39,178 bases of DNA from an uncultured Bacilli bacterium (GCA_934101795.1 CAKORY010000009.1:1-39178), one strand, 5' to 3'; shown: positions 1 through 7,432, counted from the first letter of the stretch. The notes: a model not told the origin generated them from the letters alone. Translations and numbers: made by a program.

Positions 1-302
1 GTAATATCTTCAAAATTATTTAATAATAATTCCCAAGTAGATTCTTTATTGAATAATTTAAATAATAATATTCTAAACAACATATCTTCATCAGAATACT
101 TTTTACCATTGTAGATAACATTTCTTAATAGATATTGACTAACTCTATCATTAACTCTATAACTATTACAAAATTTATATTCTTGTAAGATTTTATCGTT
201 AGTCCACGGAGCAGATTCTCCATTTATTTTTTTCCAAAATATATTTTGTCTTTCACAAGCAAAATACCAATATAAATCATATACTTCTTGTCTTTTCTTC
301 AT
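1..302 (-). CDS. HMUDK_hel-like protein (thymine hypermodification kinase-related), N-terminal part
   Basis: Partial gene running off the left edge; about 100 N-terminal residues are visible, starting MKKRQEVYDLYWYFACERQ. The pattern WYFACERQNIFWKK, then SAPWTNDKIL, EYKFCNSYRVNDRVSQYLL resembles the helical domain of 5-hydroxymethyl-dU DNA kinases (HMUDK_hel, also named alpha-glutamyl/putrescinyl thymine pyrophosphorylase clades). In phages such proteins activate 5-hmdU in DNA for further modification. The ATG at 302 lies 4 nt after the stop of the radical SAM gene, with GAGGTAG as ribosome site overlapping that stop, so the two are translationally coupled. The C-terminal half is outside the window, so catalytic residues cannot be checked. 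The family call is from remembered motif patterns and is moderately sure. Confidence 0.6.
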   Translation of the reverse strand, partial: MKKRQEVYDLYWYFACERQNIFWKKINGESAPWTNDKILQEYKFCNSYRVNDRVSQYLLRNVIYNGKKYSDEDMLFRILLFKLFNKESTWELLLNNFEDI

Positions 303-306
303 ATAT

Positions 307-1311
307 CTACCTCATACATTTTGGATCTCTTGAGTTAATACATCTTTTTAAAGTTAATACCTTATCATCACTTTCAGTATAATTAGCAATTATCTTTTGT
401 CCTATACAACCGCTCTTACATATAGAGTATTGCTCACAAGCAGAGCAAGAATTATCAGTATTTAATTTTCTAATATTGCTAAAATACTCTGAATCATACA
501 TTTCCATTAATGAGTTTTCTCTTATATTTCCACTAATACCTAGTTTAGTAAAATATTTAATTGAATCACACGGATAAGCTATTCCATCAAATCCAATTAT
601 CATTATTTCATCAGCTATAATACAAGGTGTATTTTCAATACCAAGTATATTCCAAGGAGTACCTAATCTAATTTTATCTTTATCATTTGAGTTTAAATAA
701 AGATTTTTAATTGCTAATAATTCTTCTTTTGATAAGTCCATATCAGTAGTCCCTTTACCATGTGGAACAAACCTTAATAAACTAACTTTATCAAAATAAC
801 TTCTATTTTTAAATATTTTAATGGTTTCATTTACTACTTGTTCTAGTCTAGCAAAAGAATCTTTTGAAACAGTATAATGAAATCCTAATCTTGAATTATT
901 ATTTTCAAATACTTTATTAAAGAATTCAGCTTTATCATAAACTGAAATATCTTCTTCATCAGATAGTGAATCAGCAAGTGAATAAACTATTTTATTTAAT
1001 CCTAAATCAATTAATTGTCTATATTTATTTAAAGTTTCATCGGTTCTATATGCAAATGTATAAATAGTTGATTTCATTCCTAATTTTGAAGTTAATTCAA
1101 CTAGTTCTGGCAGTCTATCATACATTAAAGGCTCTCCACCAGTAAAAACAATAGTATCAGCACCCATTAACTTTGCTTCTTTAATTATTCTAGATACATC
1201 TTCAAAATCTAAAATCTTTAAATTACCAATACTACTAGTAGCATTACTAGAACAATGTTTACAATTTCTAGAGCATTTATTAGTTAATTCAATTTTTACT
1301 TCTTTAAGCAT
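307..1311 (-). CDS. Radical SAM protein with SPASM-like C-terminus
   Basis: 334 aa. The N-terminus carries the radical SAM cluster motif CxxxCxxC (NKCSRNCKHC, residues 13-20) and the SAM-binding GGEP (near residue 59). The C-terminal 80 residues hold a set of cysteines (CSACEQYSICKSGC and a final C) typical of SPASM/twitch auxiliary iron-sulfur domains, which occur in enzymes acting on peptides, proteins or other large substrates. ATG at 1311 is preceded by GGGGATGATAGT. It is first in a two-gene unit with the HMUDK_hel-like gene. In thymine-hypermodifying phages a radical SAM enzyme is part of the pathway, so a nucleobase-modifying role is conceivable. The substrate cannot be read from sequence. 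Confidence 0.8.
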   Translation of the reverse strand: MLKEVKIELTNKCSRNCKHCSSNATSSIGNLKILDFEDVSRIIKEAKLMGADTIVFTGGEPLMYDRLPELVELTSKLGMKSTIYTFAYRTDETLNKYRQLIDLGLNKIVYSLADSLSDEEDISVYDKAEFFNKVFENNNSRLGFHYTVSKDSFARLEQVVNETIKIFKNRSYFDKVSLLRFVPHGKGTTDMDLSKEELLAIKNLYLNSNDKDKIRLGTPWNILGIENTPCIIADEIMIIGFDGIAYPCDSIKYFTKLGISGNIRENSLMEMYDSEYFSNIRKLNTDNSCSACEQYSICKSGCIGQKIIANYTESDDKVLTLKRCINSRDPKCMR

Positions 1312-1342
1312 ACTATCATCCCCTGAATGAATTTCTAAATAT

Positions 1343-1348
1343 ATTATA
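1343..1348 (-). promoter_or_regulatory. Extended -10 promoter element for the radical SAM operon
   Basis: On the minus strand the -10 TATAAT is preceded by TGG, giving an extended -10 (TGnTATAAT), 31 nt upstream of the radical SAM start. No good -35 was found at normal spacing. Confidence 0.45.
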
Positions 1349-1414
1349 CCATTTATTTACTCAAATTTCTTTAAATTTATTTAATATTTTAGAAAAATAT
1401 GTTATTATTATTTT

Positions 1415-1531
1415 AGTGATTAGTTGTTGTTCAATTTTTACTATTAGGAGTTTCGAATTCGCTCCAGAAGCAATAGTCGTCGCACCAAGCGATGTTTAGA
1501 TTTAAATCAATCAGAAATGATTGATTTTTTT
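1415..1531 (+). ncRNA. Free-standing structured small RNA candidate
   Basis: About 115 nt with no ORF and no gene following on the plus strand. An extended -10 (TG at 1400-1401, TATTAT 1403-1408) places the start near 1415. ACTATT (1439-1444) pairs with AATAGT further 3', enclosing an inner GGAG/CTCC stem and an asymmetric internal loop AGAAGC. A second hairpin CGTCGC-ACCAA-GCGATG follows (1478-1494). The RNA ends in a strong intrinsic terminator: AAATCAATCA, GAAA loop, TGATTGATTT, then a T run. I do not recognise it as 6S, SRP, tmRNA or a known riboswitch. The rest of the gap to 1644 holds nothing I can identify. Confidence 0.5.
1504..1531 (+). terminator. Intrinsic terminator of the 1415 small RNA
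   Basis: Ten-base-pair stem 1504-1513/1518-1527 with a GAAA tetraloop, followed by T residues to about 1531. Confidence 0.8.
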
Positions 1532-1644
1532 ATCGTTTAAGAAAGATGTTAATGATATTATGATAAAAATAAAAATCAGAAGATTACTAAACCATTTTTA
1601 AAATCAACATAATACATTTAACATCATAACATCTTAATAAATTC

Positions 1645-1677
1645 AAAAAAAGAACTAATTTTTTATTTTAGTTCTTT
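1645..1677 (-). terminator. Terminator of the SH3-domain gene
   Basis: On the minus strand the stem AAAGAACTAA/TTAGTTCTTT runs into a T7 tract. The stop codon of the SH3 gene lies inside the stem. Confidence 0.75.
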
Positions 1678-2303
1678 CTATCTTCAGCAAGTTTAGTAAA
1701 ATCTTCTACTTGTGATTCATCAGGTTTCTTATTAAATTCAATTTTTTGTACTCTTTTAGTAGTCTTACCCACAGCATCTGTAGCAGTATATAAAATCCAA
1801 TATTGGTCTTTATTTTGTTCTTCATTTACTTCATGGTAAACTTTATGAGTAACAGTAACTCCAGGTTTATCATCAGTAACTTCTAAATGATCATAATTAA
1901 TATCCTCAATAGAATCAACATAATACACTGCATCATTAAATTTAATTGTAGGAGCTTTAATATCATCTTTATTATTAGTATCATTTAAATAATCTTTACC
2001 TACCGGATTAGCAACCCAACCCCACTTACCTTTTTCATATTCAACATGATACCAAAAGTTCCCATTATGATTTTCATAATCATCAACTTTATAAACTTTT
2101 CCTTTTTTAACTTCACCAAGTTCAGAACTATTTCTATCTGGTTCTTTTCTTACCTTTATATAGTCATTAACTATTTCAATATGCCAGCCTTCTTTAATTT
2201 TTTTAACTCTTGCATCTTCCATAACTCCTAAAATAAACTTAATAGCAAAAAAGCCAACTACTATTGCTATAAGAATTCCAAATATAATTTTTAATTTTTT
2301 CAC
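1668..2303 (-). CDS. Membrane-anchored SH3-domain protein
   Basis: 211 aa. A single N-terminal hydrophobic segment (about residues 4-28) acts as signal anchor. Residues about 40-105 form a bacterial SH3 (SH3b) domain: NDYIKVRKEPDRNSSELGEV, then a WYHVEYEKGKWGWV block, typical of cell-wall-binding modules. The C-terminal 80 residues resemble a small Ig-like domain (DKPGVTVTHKV, WILYTATDAVGKT) of the kind found on surface proteins. The start codon is GTG at 2303 with AGGATGTG upstream; the overlapping ATG is followed at once by a stop. It is transcribed alone, with its own terminator. Likely exported and wall-associated; no catalytic domain is visible. Confidence 0.75.
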   Translation of the reverse strand: MKKLKIIFGILIAIVVGFFAIKFILGVMEDARVKKIKEGWHIEIVNDYIKVRKEPDRNSSELGEVKKGKVYKVDDYENHNGNFWYHVEYEKGKWGWVANPVGKDYLNDTNNKDDIKAPTIKFNDAVYYVDSIEDINYDHLEVTDDKPGVTVTHKVYHEVNEEQNKDQYWILYTATDAVGKTTKRVQKIEFNKKPDESQVEDFTKLAEDRKN

Positions 2304-2345
2304 ATTATCACATCCTACATATAATTATACACAAAAACTTTTCAT

Positions 2346-2374
2346 TTTACTAGTCCTATATTTTATGTTATAAT
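2346..2374 (+). promoter_or_regulatory. Promoter of the 104-aa membrane protein
   Basis: -35 TTTACT (2346-2351), 17-bp spacer, -10 TATAAT (2369-2374). Confidence 0.6.
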
Positions 2375-2393
2375 TTAAATGGTGATTAATTTT

Positions 2394-2708
2394 ATGAAAA
2401 AATATAAATATCAAAGACTTACTAAGGAAGAAAAAAAGGATGCCAAAAATAAATTCTATGAAACAAAGCAAGGAGAGCTTTTAAAACAAAGATTTAAAAG
2501 AATTCTTATTTATAGCATCATTCTAATTTTATTTGGCATTTACATGTTAATTGAAGCATACATAAAGAAAAATTCATATGCCCAATACATATATGGTACT
2601 ATTCTAATAACCTTTGGAATTGGTTTTCTAATATCTAGAAGTTATGTAATGATGAGAAAAGTAAATGAGTACATTACTTCAGCAAAAAACACTACTAAGA
2701 AAAAGTAG
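2394..2708 (+). CDS. Small two-TM membrane protein, unknown function
   Basis: 104 aa from ATG 2394, chosen over the in-frame upstream GTG at 2379 because GGTGAT sits 7 nt before it and the -10 element ends at 2374. A basic cytoplasmic N-terminus (MKKYKYQRLTKEEKKDAKNK) is followed by two transmembrane helices (about residues 38-55 and 64-84) and a lysine-rich tail. Convergent with divIVA. The TAG stop lies inside a terminator hairpin. I do not recognise a family. Confidence 0.6.
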   Translation: MKKYKYQRLTKEEKKDAKNKFYETKQGELLKQRFKRILIYSIILILFGIYMLIEAYIKKNSYAQYIYGTILITFGIGFLISRSYVMMRKVNEYITSAKNTTKKK

Positions 2709-2717
2709 TGTTTTTTC
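2690..2717. terminator. Bidirectional terminator between the membrane protein and divIVA
   Basis: AAAACACTACT, short A-rich loop, AGTAGTGTTTTTT. The A/T flanks serve both strands. It contains the stop codon of the plus-strand gene and abuts the divIVA stop. Confidence 0.75.
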
Positions 2718-3144
2718 ATACTCTATCATCAAATTGTTCTATTTCATCAAGTTGATCTTCAACTAATGTTCTAAATCTTCTCTTATAAACTGCAACTTTT
2801 CTTCTTAAACTTTCTGCTTCTGACTCAATTCTTTCAGCTTTTTGTAAAGCATTATTAATAACTTTAGTTGCATTTCTCTTTGCATCTTCTATAATTACTT
2901 TAGATTCATCATAAGCTGCTTTCTTTATATTACTAGTTGATTCTTCTGCTACAAGAATAGCTCGATTTAAAGTTGCTTCAATATCCTTATAATGCTTAAG
3001 TTCCCCTTTTAAATTCTCAATTATCTCACAACTATTTTTAAGTTTTTGTAACATATTTTCATATTCAACAGTTACTTCCTTAACAAAATCATTAACTTCT
3101 TCTTTTTTATAGCCTTGAATACTTGTATTAAATTTATTTACCAT
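2716..3144 (-). CDS. divIVA: DivIVA-domain septum/pole protein
   Basis: 142 aa. The N-terminus carries the membrane-binding DivIVA signature (FNTSIQGYKKEEVNDFV), followed by coiled coil over nearly the whole length (heptad-rich, Glu/Lys/Ala-rich from residue 30 to 130). DivIVA proteins sense negative membrane curvature at septa and poles and organise division or chromosome anchoring. It lies 16 nt downstream of sepF, as in the ylm/divIVA division cluster of Firmicutes. It is short compared with B. subtilis DivIVA and could be a paralog such as a GpsB-type protein, but the coiled coil is longer than in GpsB. Confidence 0.85.
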   Translation of the reverse strand: MVNKFNTSIQGYKKEEVNDFVKEVTVEYENMLQKLKNSCEIIENLKGELKHYKDIEATLNRAILVAEESTSNIKKAAYDESKVIIEDAKRNATKVINNALQKAERIESEAESLRRKVAVYKRRFRTLVEDQLDEIEQFDDRV

Positions 3145-3160
3145 AAGGCCACCACCTATA

Positions 3161-3571
3161 TTACCAATCTAGTTCTTCATCTGTACTTTTACTTGGTTTT
3201 TCTGCATCATCTGTAATCTTACCTTGAACATTAACATTCTTAGGTGCCACTAAATAAATACCAACACCTATTTTTTGCATTGAACCACCTATTGCATAGA
3301 TAACACCACTTAAAAAATCAATAATTCTCTTAGCTTGATCAGATGTAACTCTCTTTAAATTAACAACAACACTATTTCTATTTTTCAAATGATCAGCTAT
3401 TTGTTGTGATTCAGAGTATGCACGAGGTTCAAGTAAAATCATCTTATTTCCAGTTTTATCAGCTTCTTTAACAGCATCTTCTTCAGAAATATTGTAATAT
3501 GCATCTTCTGTACCATTTAAATTATCTATATCATCATCATCTTTAAAAATATTTTTTAAGCTAAATCCCAT
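3161..3571 (-). CDS. sepF: Cell division protein SepF
   Basis: 136 aa from ATG 3571 (MGFSLKNIFKDD), preceded by AGGGAGG at good spacing; the longer in-frame ORF to 3610 lacks an RBS. It has the N-terminal amphipathic membrane-targeting helix, an acidic linker, then the SepF domain (MILLEPRAYSESQQIADHLK, NSVVVNLKRV, DQAKRIIDFLSGVIYAIGG). SepF tethers FtsZ to the membrane. It is co-transcribed with divIVA. Confidence 0.93.
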   Translation of the reverse strand: MGFSLKNIFKDDDDIDNLNGTEDAYYNISEEDAVKEADKTGNKMILLEPRAYSESQQIADHLKNRNSVVVNLKRVTSDQAKRIIDFLSGVIYAIGGSMQKIGVGIYLVAPKNVNVQGKITDDAEKPSKSTDEELDW

Positions 3572-3673
3572 AATCGATTTCCTCCCTAGTCTACTATCCC
3601 ATTTTATCAAACTTTTAAAATTTTTACAAGAGTTTTACACAATATTTTTCTTATTAATTAAATTATACTACAG

Positions 3674-3712
3674 AAAAAAGAATAAAGCCAGAGATTTTTC
3701 TCTAGCTTTAAA
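3674..3712 (-). terminator. Terminator of glyS
   Basis: Minus-strand stem AAAGC-TAGAGA/TCTCT-GGCTTT followed by a T-rich tract (A-rich at 3674-3686 on plus). Confidence 0.7.
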
Positions 3713-3714
3713 AA

Positions 3715-5088
3715 TTATAACTCAATCTTTTTACTAATAAATGACACTAATTCATCAACTTTAATTATAATTTGTTCCATTGTATCTCTATCTCTAAGTG
3801 TTACAGTATCATTTTCAATGGTATTATCATCAATTGTAATAGCAAACGGTGTACCAATTGCATCACTTCTTCTATATCTTTTACCAATTGAACCGGATTC
3901 ATCATATTGGCAATCAAAATGCTTACATAAAGTTGCATAAACATCATTTGCTTTACCAGCATGAACTTTTTTAATAAGTGGTAAAATAGTTACTTTATAT
4001 GGAGCTAAAGCAGGATGAATTTTTAAAACTACTCTTTCTTCACCTTCAACCATTTCTTTAGTATAACTATTTGTTAAAACTGCTAAAAGTAATCTATCAA
4101 GACCTACAGATGGTTCAACAACATATGGTAAATATTTTTCATTTGTTTCAGGATCCATATATCTTAAATCTGCACCTGAAGCATTTTGATGAACAGTTAA
4201 GTCATAATCAGTTCTATCAGCAATACCCCAAAGTTCACCCCATCCCATTGGGAACATAAATTCTATATCAGTTGTAGCTTTACTATAAAACGATAATTCT
4301 TCTTTTTCATGATCTCTAAATCTAAGATTATCACTATCTAAACCTAAAGTCTTTAAAAAGTCCATACAATAATTTTTCCAATAACCAAACCATTCCAAGT
4401 CAGTATCAGGCTTACAGAAAAATTCTAATTCCATTTGTTCAAATTCACGAGTTCTAAAAATAAAGTTACCTGGAGTAATTTCATTTCTAAAAGCTTTACC
4501 AGTTTGACAAATACCAAATGGTACTTTAAGTCTCATACTTCTTTCAATATTTTTGAAATTAACAAAAATCCCTTGTGCTGTTTCTCCACGTAAATAAACA
4601 GTATTCTTAGTATCATCAGTTACCCCAATAGATGTTTCAAATAATAAGTTAAACTTTCTAATTGGTGTAAAATCACTTTTACCACATACTGGACAAGTAA
4701 TATTGTTTTCTTTAATGAAGTTTTCTAATTTTTCATTATCCCAACCATCACCAGTAACTTCACCATGAGTAAAGTCTTCAATTAGTTTATCAGCTCTATG
4801 TCTTGCCTTACACTTCTTACAATCAATTAATGGATCTGCAAAAGAAGCAACATGACCAGATGCAACCCATACTTTTGGATTCATAATAATCGCAGCATCA
4901 AGACCAACATTATAAGGATTTTCTTGAATAAATTTCTTCTTCCAAGCTTTTCTTATATTTTCTTTTAAATTTGTACCAACTGGACCATAATCCCATGAAT
5001 TAGCAAGTCCATTATATATTTCACTTCCTTGAAAAATAAAACCATATTGTTTACAATAGTTAACTAATTCTTCCATAGTTACTTTCAT
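3715..5088 (-). CDS. glyS: Glycyl-tRNA synthetase, dimeric type
   Basis: 457 aa, class II synthetase of the single-chain alpha2 type. Motifs seen: GSEIYNGLANSWDYGPVG near the N-terminus; two zinc-binding CxxC pairs (DCKKCKARH and CPVCGKS); motif 2 FRTREFEQMELEFF; motif 3 VVEPSVGLDRLLLAVL; and a C-terminal anticodon-binding domain (APYKVTILPL, DESGSIGKRYRRSDAIGTPF). ATG at 5088 has AGGAGTG upstream. No T-box leader: the promoter is only about 30 nt from the start. The length is normal for the family. Confidence 0.97.
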   Translation of the reverse strand: MKVTMEELVNYCKQYGFIFQGSEIYNGLANSWDYGPVGTNLKENIRKAWKKKFIQENPYNVGLDAAIIMNPKVWVASGHVASFADPLIDCKKCKARHRADKLIEDFTHGEVTGDGWDNEKLENFIKENNITCPVCGKSDFTPIRKFNLLFETSIGVTDDTKNTVYLRGETAQGIFVNFKNIERSMRLKVPFGICQTGKAFRNEITPGNFIFRTREFEQMELEFFCKPDTDLEWFGYWKNYCMDFLKTLGLDSDNLRFRDHEKEELSFYSKATTDIEFMFPMGWGELWGIADRTDYDLTVHQNASGADLRYMDPETNEKYLPYVVEPSVGLDRLLLAVLTNSYTKEMVEGEERVVLKIHPALAPYKVTILPLIKKVHAGKANDVYATLCKHFDCQYDESGSIGKRYRRSDAIGTPFAITIDDNTIENDTVTLRDRDTMEQIIIKVDELVSFISKKIEL

Positions 5089-5115
5089 AAATAAATCACT
5101 CCTTTGATAAATATA

Positions 5116-5144
5116 ATTATACCTAAATATATTAATAATTACAA
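5116..5144 (-). promoter_or_regulatory. glyS promoter
   Basis: Minus strand -35 TTGTAA (5139-5144), 17-bp spacer, -10 TATAAT (5116-5121). Confidence 0.65.
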
Positions 5145-5170
5145 GAAATATAAGATTAATTTTAAACTAA

Positions 5171-5704
5171 TTATATAGAAACTCCAGTCTTTTGTAACAT
5201 TTTTTCATTATATTCATTGCATTTCTTTTCTAGCAAAGGAAAATTACAACACCTATTTTTAATATTTTCATGTAATTTGTTTTCTTTATAAAGTTTATAT
5301 AGAATGTAAGATTTATCCATAACTGATTTATGTTGTTTAGTGATCCATCTAAGTTGTTTTCTTAATAAAATACTACGTTGTAATTCAGACCCACCTTTAT
5401 TTTTTATAGATAAATCATAATCAACATAATTATCTTTTTTTACAGGTATCATATTATTGAAATTAATAACACCTAAATTTCCATTATCTATTTTTAGTAA
5501 ATCCAATGTATTTTTTAATGCTTTATGTTTTTCTTTTGGACTAGATAAAGGTGCAAAATATTCAATATCATTAACCATAAATAAAATACCTAAAAAAGGT
5601 CTAAGCTTCTTATCAAAAGCATTGTAAGTAACTTTACTATCAAATCCTCTTAAATAATCGCAATATTTAGGATCAACTATTACTATTTTAAACTTATTAT
5701 ACAT
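5171..5704 (-). CDS. Type III toxin, ToxN/AbiQ family endoribonuclease
   Basis: 177 aa from ATG 5704, with GAGGTG 6 nt upstream; an in-frame GTG at 5713 falls inside that ribosome site and is unlikely. ToxN/AbiQ family features: FLGILFMVNDIEYFAPLSSP, the following KHKALKN, LGVINFNNMIPV, SILLRKQLRWI, and the C-terminal CNFPLLEKKCNEY. These proteins cleave RNA and are neutralised by the pseudoknot RNA repeats encoded just upstream. Here three 37-nt repeats and a terminator precede the gene on the same strand, the classic type III arrangement. Known members act in plasmid maintenance and abortive infection against phage. Confidence 0.93.
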   Translation of the reverse strand: MYNKFKIVIVDPKYCDYLRGFDSKVTYNAFDKKLRPFLGILFMVNDIEYFAPLSSPKEKHKALKNTLDLLKIDNGNLGVINFNNMIPVKKDNYVDYDLSIKNKGGSELQRSILLRKQLRWITKQHKSVMDKSYILYKLYKENKLHENIKNRCCNFPLLEKKCNEYNEKMLQKTGVSI

Positions 5705-5723
5705 ATTCTTCACCTCACAAAAT

Positions 5724-5729
5724 ATTATA
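5724..5729 (-). promoter_or_regulatory. Possible second -10 element in front of the toxin gene
   Basis: A perfect TATAAT on the minus strand lies between the antitoxin terminator and the toxin RBS. There is no convincing -35, so it may be chance in AT-rich DNA. Confidence 0.25.
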
Positions 5730-5743
5730 CAACACTTTCACGC

Positions 5744-5775
5744 AAAAGAAAAGACTAGAATTTGAATTCCAGTCT
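5744..5775 (-). terminator. Terminator between antitoxin RNA and toxin gene
   Basis: Minus-strand hairpin AGACTGGAATT-CA-AATTCTAGTCT (5752-5775) with one G/T wobble position, followed by TTTTCTTTT. In type III systems this leaky terminator sets the RNA-to-toxin ratio. Confidence 0.8.
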
Positions 5776-5783
5776 ACTTTTTT

Positions 5784-5894
5784 CGCTGCCATATATAGGG
5801 CTGGCTTCACCCACTTTGTTCGTTGCCATTTATAGGGCTGGCTTCACCCACTTTGTTCGTTGCCATTTATAGGGCTGGCTTCACCCACTTTTTT
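5784..5894 (-). repeat. Three tandem 37-nt antitoxin repeats
   Basis: Units 5784-5820, 5821-5857 and 5858-5894 have exact 37-nt periodicity. The core GGGCTGGCTTCACCC (plus strand) is invariant. Differences are confined to CGCTGCCATA versus CGTTGCCATT in the first unit and the TTTTTT end of the last. Confidence 0.97.
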
Positions 5895-5926
5895 AAAATT
5901 TTCAACTCATTTCTAGTTGCAATAAT

Positions 5927-5955
5927 AATATAACACAAATGAGCACTTTTGTCTA
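5927..5955 (-). promoter_or_regulatory. Promoter of the type III toxin-antitoxin locus
   Basis: Minus strand -35 TAGACA (5950-5955), 17-bp spacer, -10 TATATT (5927-5932). The start is predicted near 5920. Confidence 0.7.
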
Positions 5956-5971
5956 GTGTAAACTAAAAGCT

Positions 5972-6565
5972 TTATTTATACTTTCCATTCATAACATATT
6001 CCAAGTAATGATCAGCACAAAGAGGAATATATTCAACTTCATCATTAGCACCATCAATAACAACTTCTTTACCACTTGCACTATACTTTCCATTAACACG
6101 TCTAGCATTAAACATTGCTGCTTTTCCACATAAACAATTAACAGTTAACTCATGTTTTTCATCACTTCTTGCAAAAAGTTGCTGAGAACCTTCAAACAAA
6201 TCACCTTTAAAATTACTTTTAAGTCCATAACAAATAACAGAAATATTATATTTATGAGCAATAAACCACAACTGATTAATTTGTTCTCTACTTAAGAATT
6301 GTGCTTCATCAACCAAAATAAATTCAGCATACATAAACTTACTCATATACTTTTTACTAAGCAAATTAGCACTTTTGGGAATTAAAACATCTACTTTTAT
6401 ATTTTCCCCAATTCTATTTACTACAGTATTACTTCCCTTAGTATCTACTTTAGGTTTCATAACCACTATATTAATCAAATATTTCGAATAATTATAATGA
6501 TCTTGCAATAACTTAGTTGTTTTTCCAACTGCCATTGTCCCATAATAAAATGTTAAATTTGCCAT
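5972..6565 (-). CDS. tdk: Thymidine kinase
   Basis: 197 aa, type II thymidine kinase of nucleotide salvage. The P-loop is GTMAVGKTT (residues 9-17), where many homologs have GPMFSGKT. The Walker B is DEAQFL. The lasso/zinc region is present (CLCGKAAMFNARR and PLCADHY); its first cysteine pair is spaced CxC rather than the usual CxxC, so zinc binding may be altered. It starts 9 nt after the recO stop and is the last gene of the yqfC-recO unit. Confidence 0.93.
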   Translation of the reverse strand: MANLTFYYGTMAVGKTTKLLQDHYNYSKYLINIVVMKPKVDTKGSNTVVNRIGENIKVDVLIPKSANLLSKKYMSKFMYAEFILVDEAQFLSREQINQLWFIAHKYNISVICYGLKSNFKGDLFEGSQQLFARSDEKHELTVNCLCGKAAMFNARRVNGKYSASGKEVVIDGANDEVEYIPLCADHYLEYVMNGKYK

Positions 6566-6574
6566 ACTACCACC

Positions 6575-7300
6575 CTACATTAATTTTTTCAAAAAATCTT
6601 TACTATTTAAATAAAGACCTGTATATCTTTCATAATATAAATCTAAATACTTATTTATAGTATTCTTAGTTACATCATCAACTTTTATTTCTTTAATTGA
6701 ATCAATATTTACATAATAATACATTCTTATCATTTTTATTACTTTTTTATCCACAATTATTTCATTAGTTAAACAATTTATACAAATATACCCGCCTTTA
6801 TCAGCATCAAATGTAGCTATATTATTTTTACTTCCACATATAACACATTCATCTAAATTAAATAAAACACCTAAATATTCTAAATATTTAATTTCCAAAA
6901 TATTAGTTAAAACTATTGGATCTAATCCATCTTCAAGTTTTAAAATAGTCTTTATAAAATCATCATATATATTTTCTATATCATTACTTTGTTTAACAAC
7001 TTGACTAGTAAGCTCCGTTAAATACGCCAAAAAACTTACCAAAAGAATATCACTTTTGACAAGTTTAAAAGGATTAATTACATCAGCACTAACTAAAGTA
7101 GACAATTTATTTTCTTTATACATGATATTAAAATGACTAAAACTTAACCTCATCGTAGGTACTCTATATTTATTTTTTAAAGACTTAGCACCTTTACACA
7201 TAATACCAATTACCCCATAATCTCTAGTTAAAACATTTATTATCTTACTAGATTCACCATATGGAATTTCACTTAAAACAAATCCGTCTACTTCCAGCAT
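6575..7300 (-). CDS. recO: DNA repair protein RecO
   Basis: 241 aa. The N-terminal OB fold (DGFVLSEIPYGESSKIINVLT, IMCKGAKSLKNKY) is followed by the helical domain with a four-cysteine zinc site (CVICGSKNN and GGYICINC). RecO loads RecA on SSB-coated DNA with RecR. It starts 2 nt after the yqzL stop. Confidence 0.93.
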   Translation of the reverse strand: MLEVDGFVLSEIPYGESSKIINVLTRDYGVIGIMCKGAKSLKNKYRVPTMRLSFSHFNIMYKENKLSTLVSADVINPFKLVKSDILLVSFLAYLTELTSQVVKQSNDIENIYDDFIKTILKLEDGLDPIVLTNILEIKYLEYLGVLFNLDECVICGSKNNIATFDADKGGYICINCLTNEIIVDKKVIKMIRMYYYVNIDSIKEIKVDDVTKNTINKYLDLYYERYTGLYLNSKDFLKKLM

Positions 7301-7302
7301 AT

Positions 7303-7392
7303 TTAATCCTTCTTTTCAGCTTCTTTGAAACGTAAATAATCTTCTACTTTTCCTGATTCTTGGAACTTCTTCCATGCTTCTTCTTTATTCAT
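7303..7392 (-). CDS. yqzL: YqzL-like small protein
   Basis: 29 aa (MNKEEAWKKFQESGKVEDYL and on to FKEAEKKD). It lies between era and recO exactly where B. subtilis has yqzL and shares the W-x-x-F-x-x-[ST]-G-x-[IV]-x-x-Y-L pattern. AGGTGATAAAA precedes the ATG. The TAA stop is 2 nt before the recO ATG. Function unknown. Confidence 0.8.
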   Translation of the reverse strand: MNKEEAWKKFQESGKVEDYLRFKEAEKKD

Positions 7393-7432
7393 TTTTATCA
7401 CCTAATTATATATTGGGTGAATATTTTAAATT

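Larger units (their letters stand above)
5744..5920 (-). ncRNA. Type III antitoxin RNA (ToxI-like)
   Basis: Transcript predicted from the promoter at 5927-5955 to the terminator at 5744-5775. It contains three tandem 37-nt units. In each, read on the minus strand, GGG (5' stem 1), UGAA, GCCA (5' stem 2), G, CCC (3' stem 1), UAUAAA, UGGC (3' stem 2) are arranged as an H-type pseudoknot, the fold known for ToxI and AbiQ antitoxin RNAs. A small hairpin CAACT/AGTTG lies at the 5' end of the leader. The toxin is expected to cut the transcript at the unit boundaries. Confidence 0.88.

Noticed and set aside
5089..5170. T-box leader for glyS
   Set aside because: Only about 30 nt of leader separates the promoter from the start, and no T-box core is present.
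5784..5894. CRISPR array
   Set aside because: The units are contiguous 37-nt near-identical repeats without unique spacers, have an internal pseudoknot and sit before a ToxN gene.
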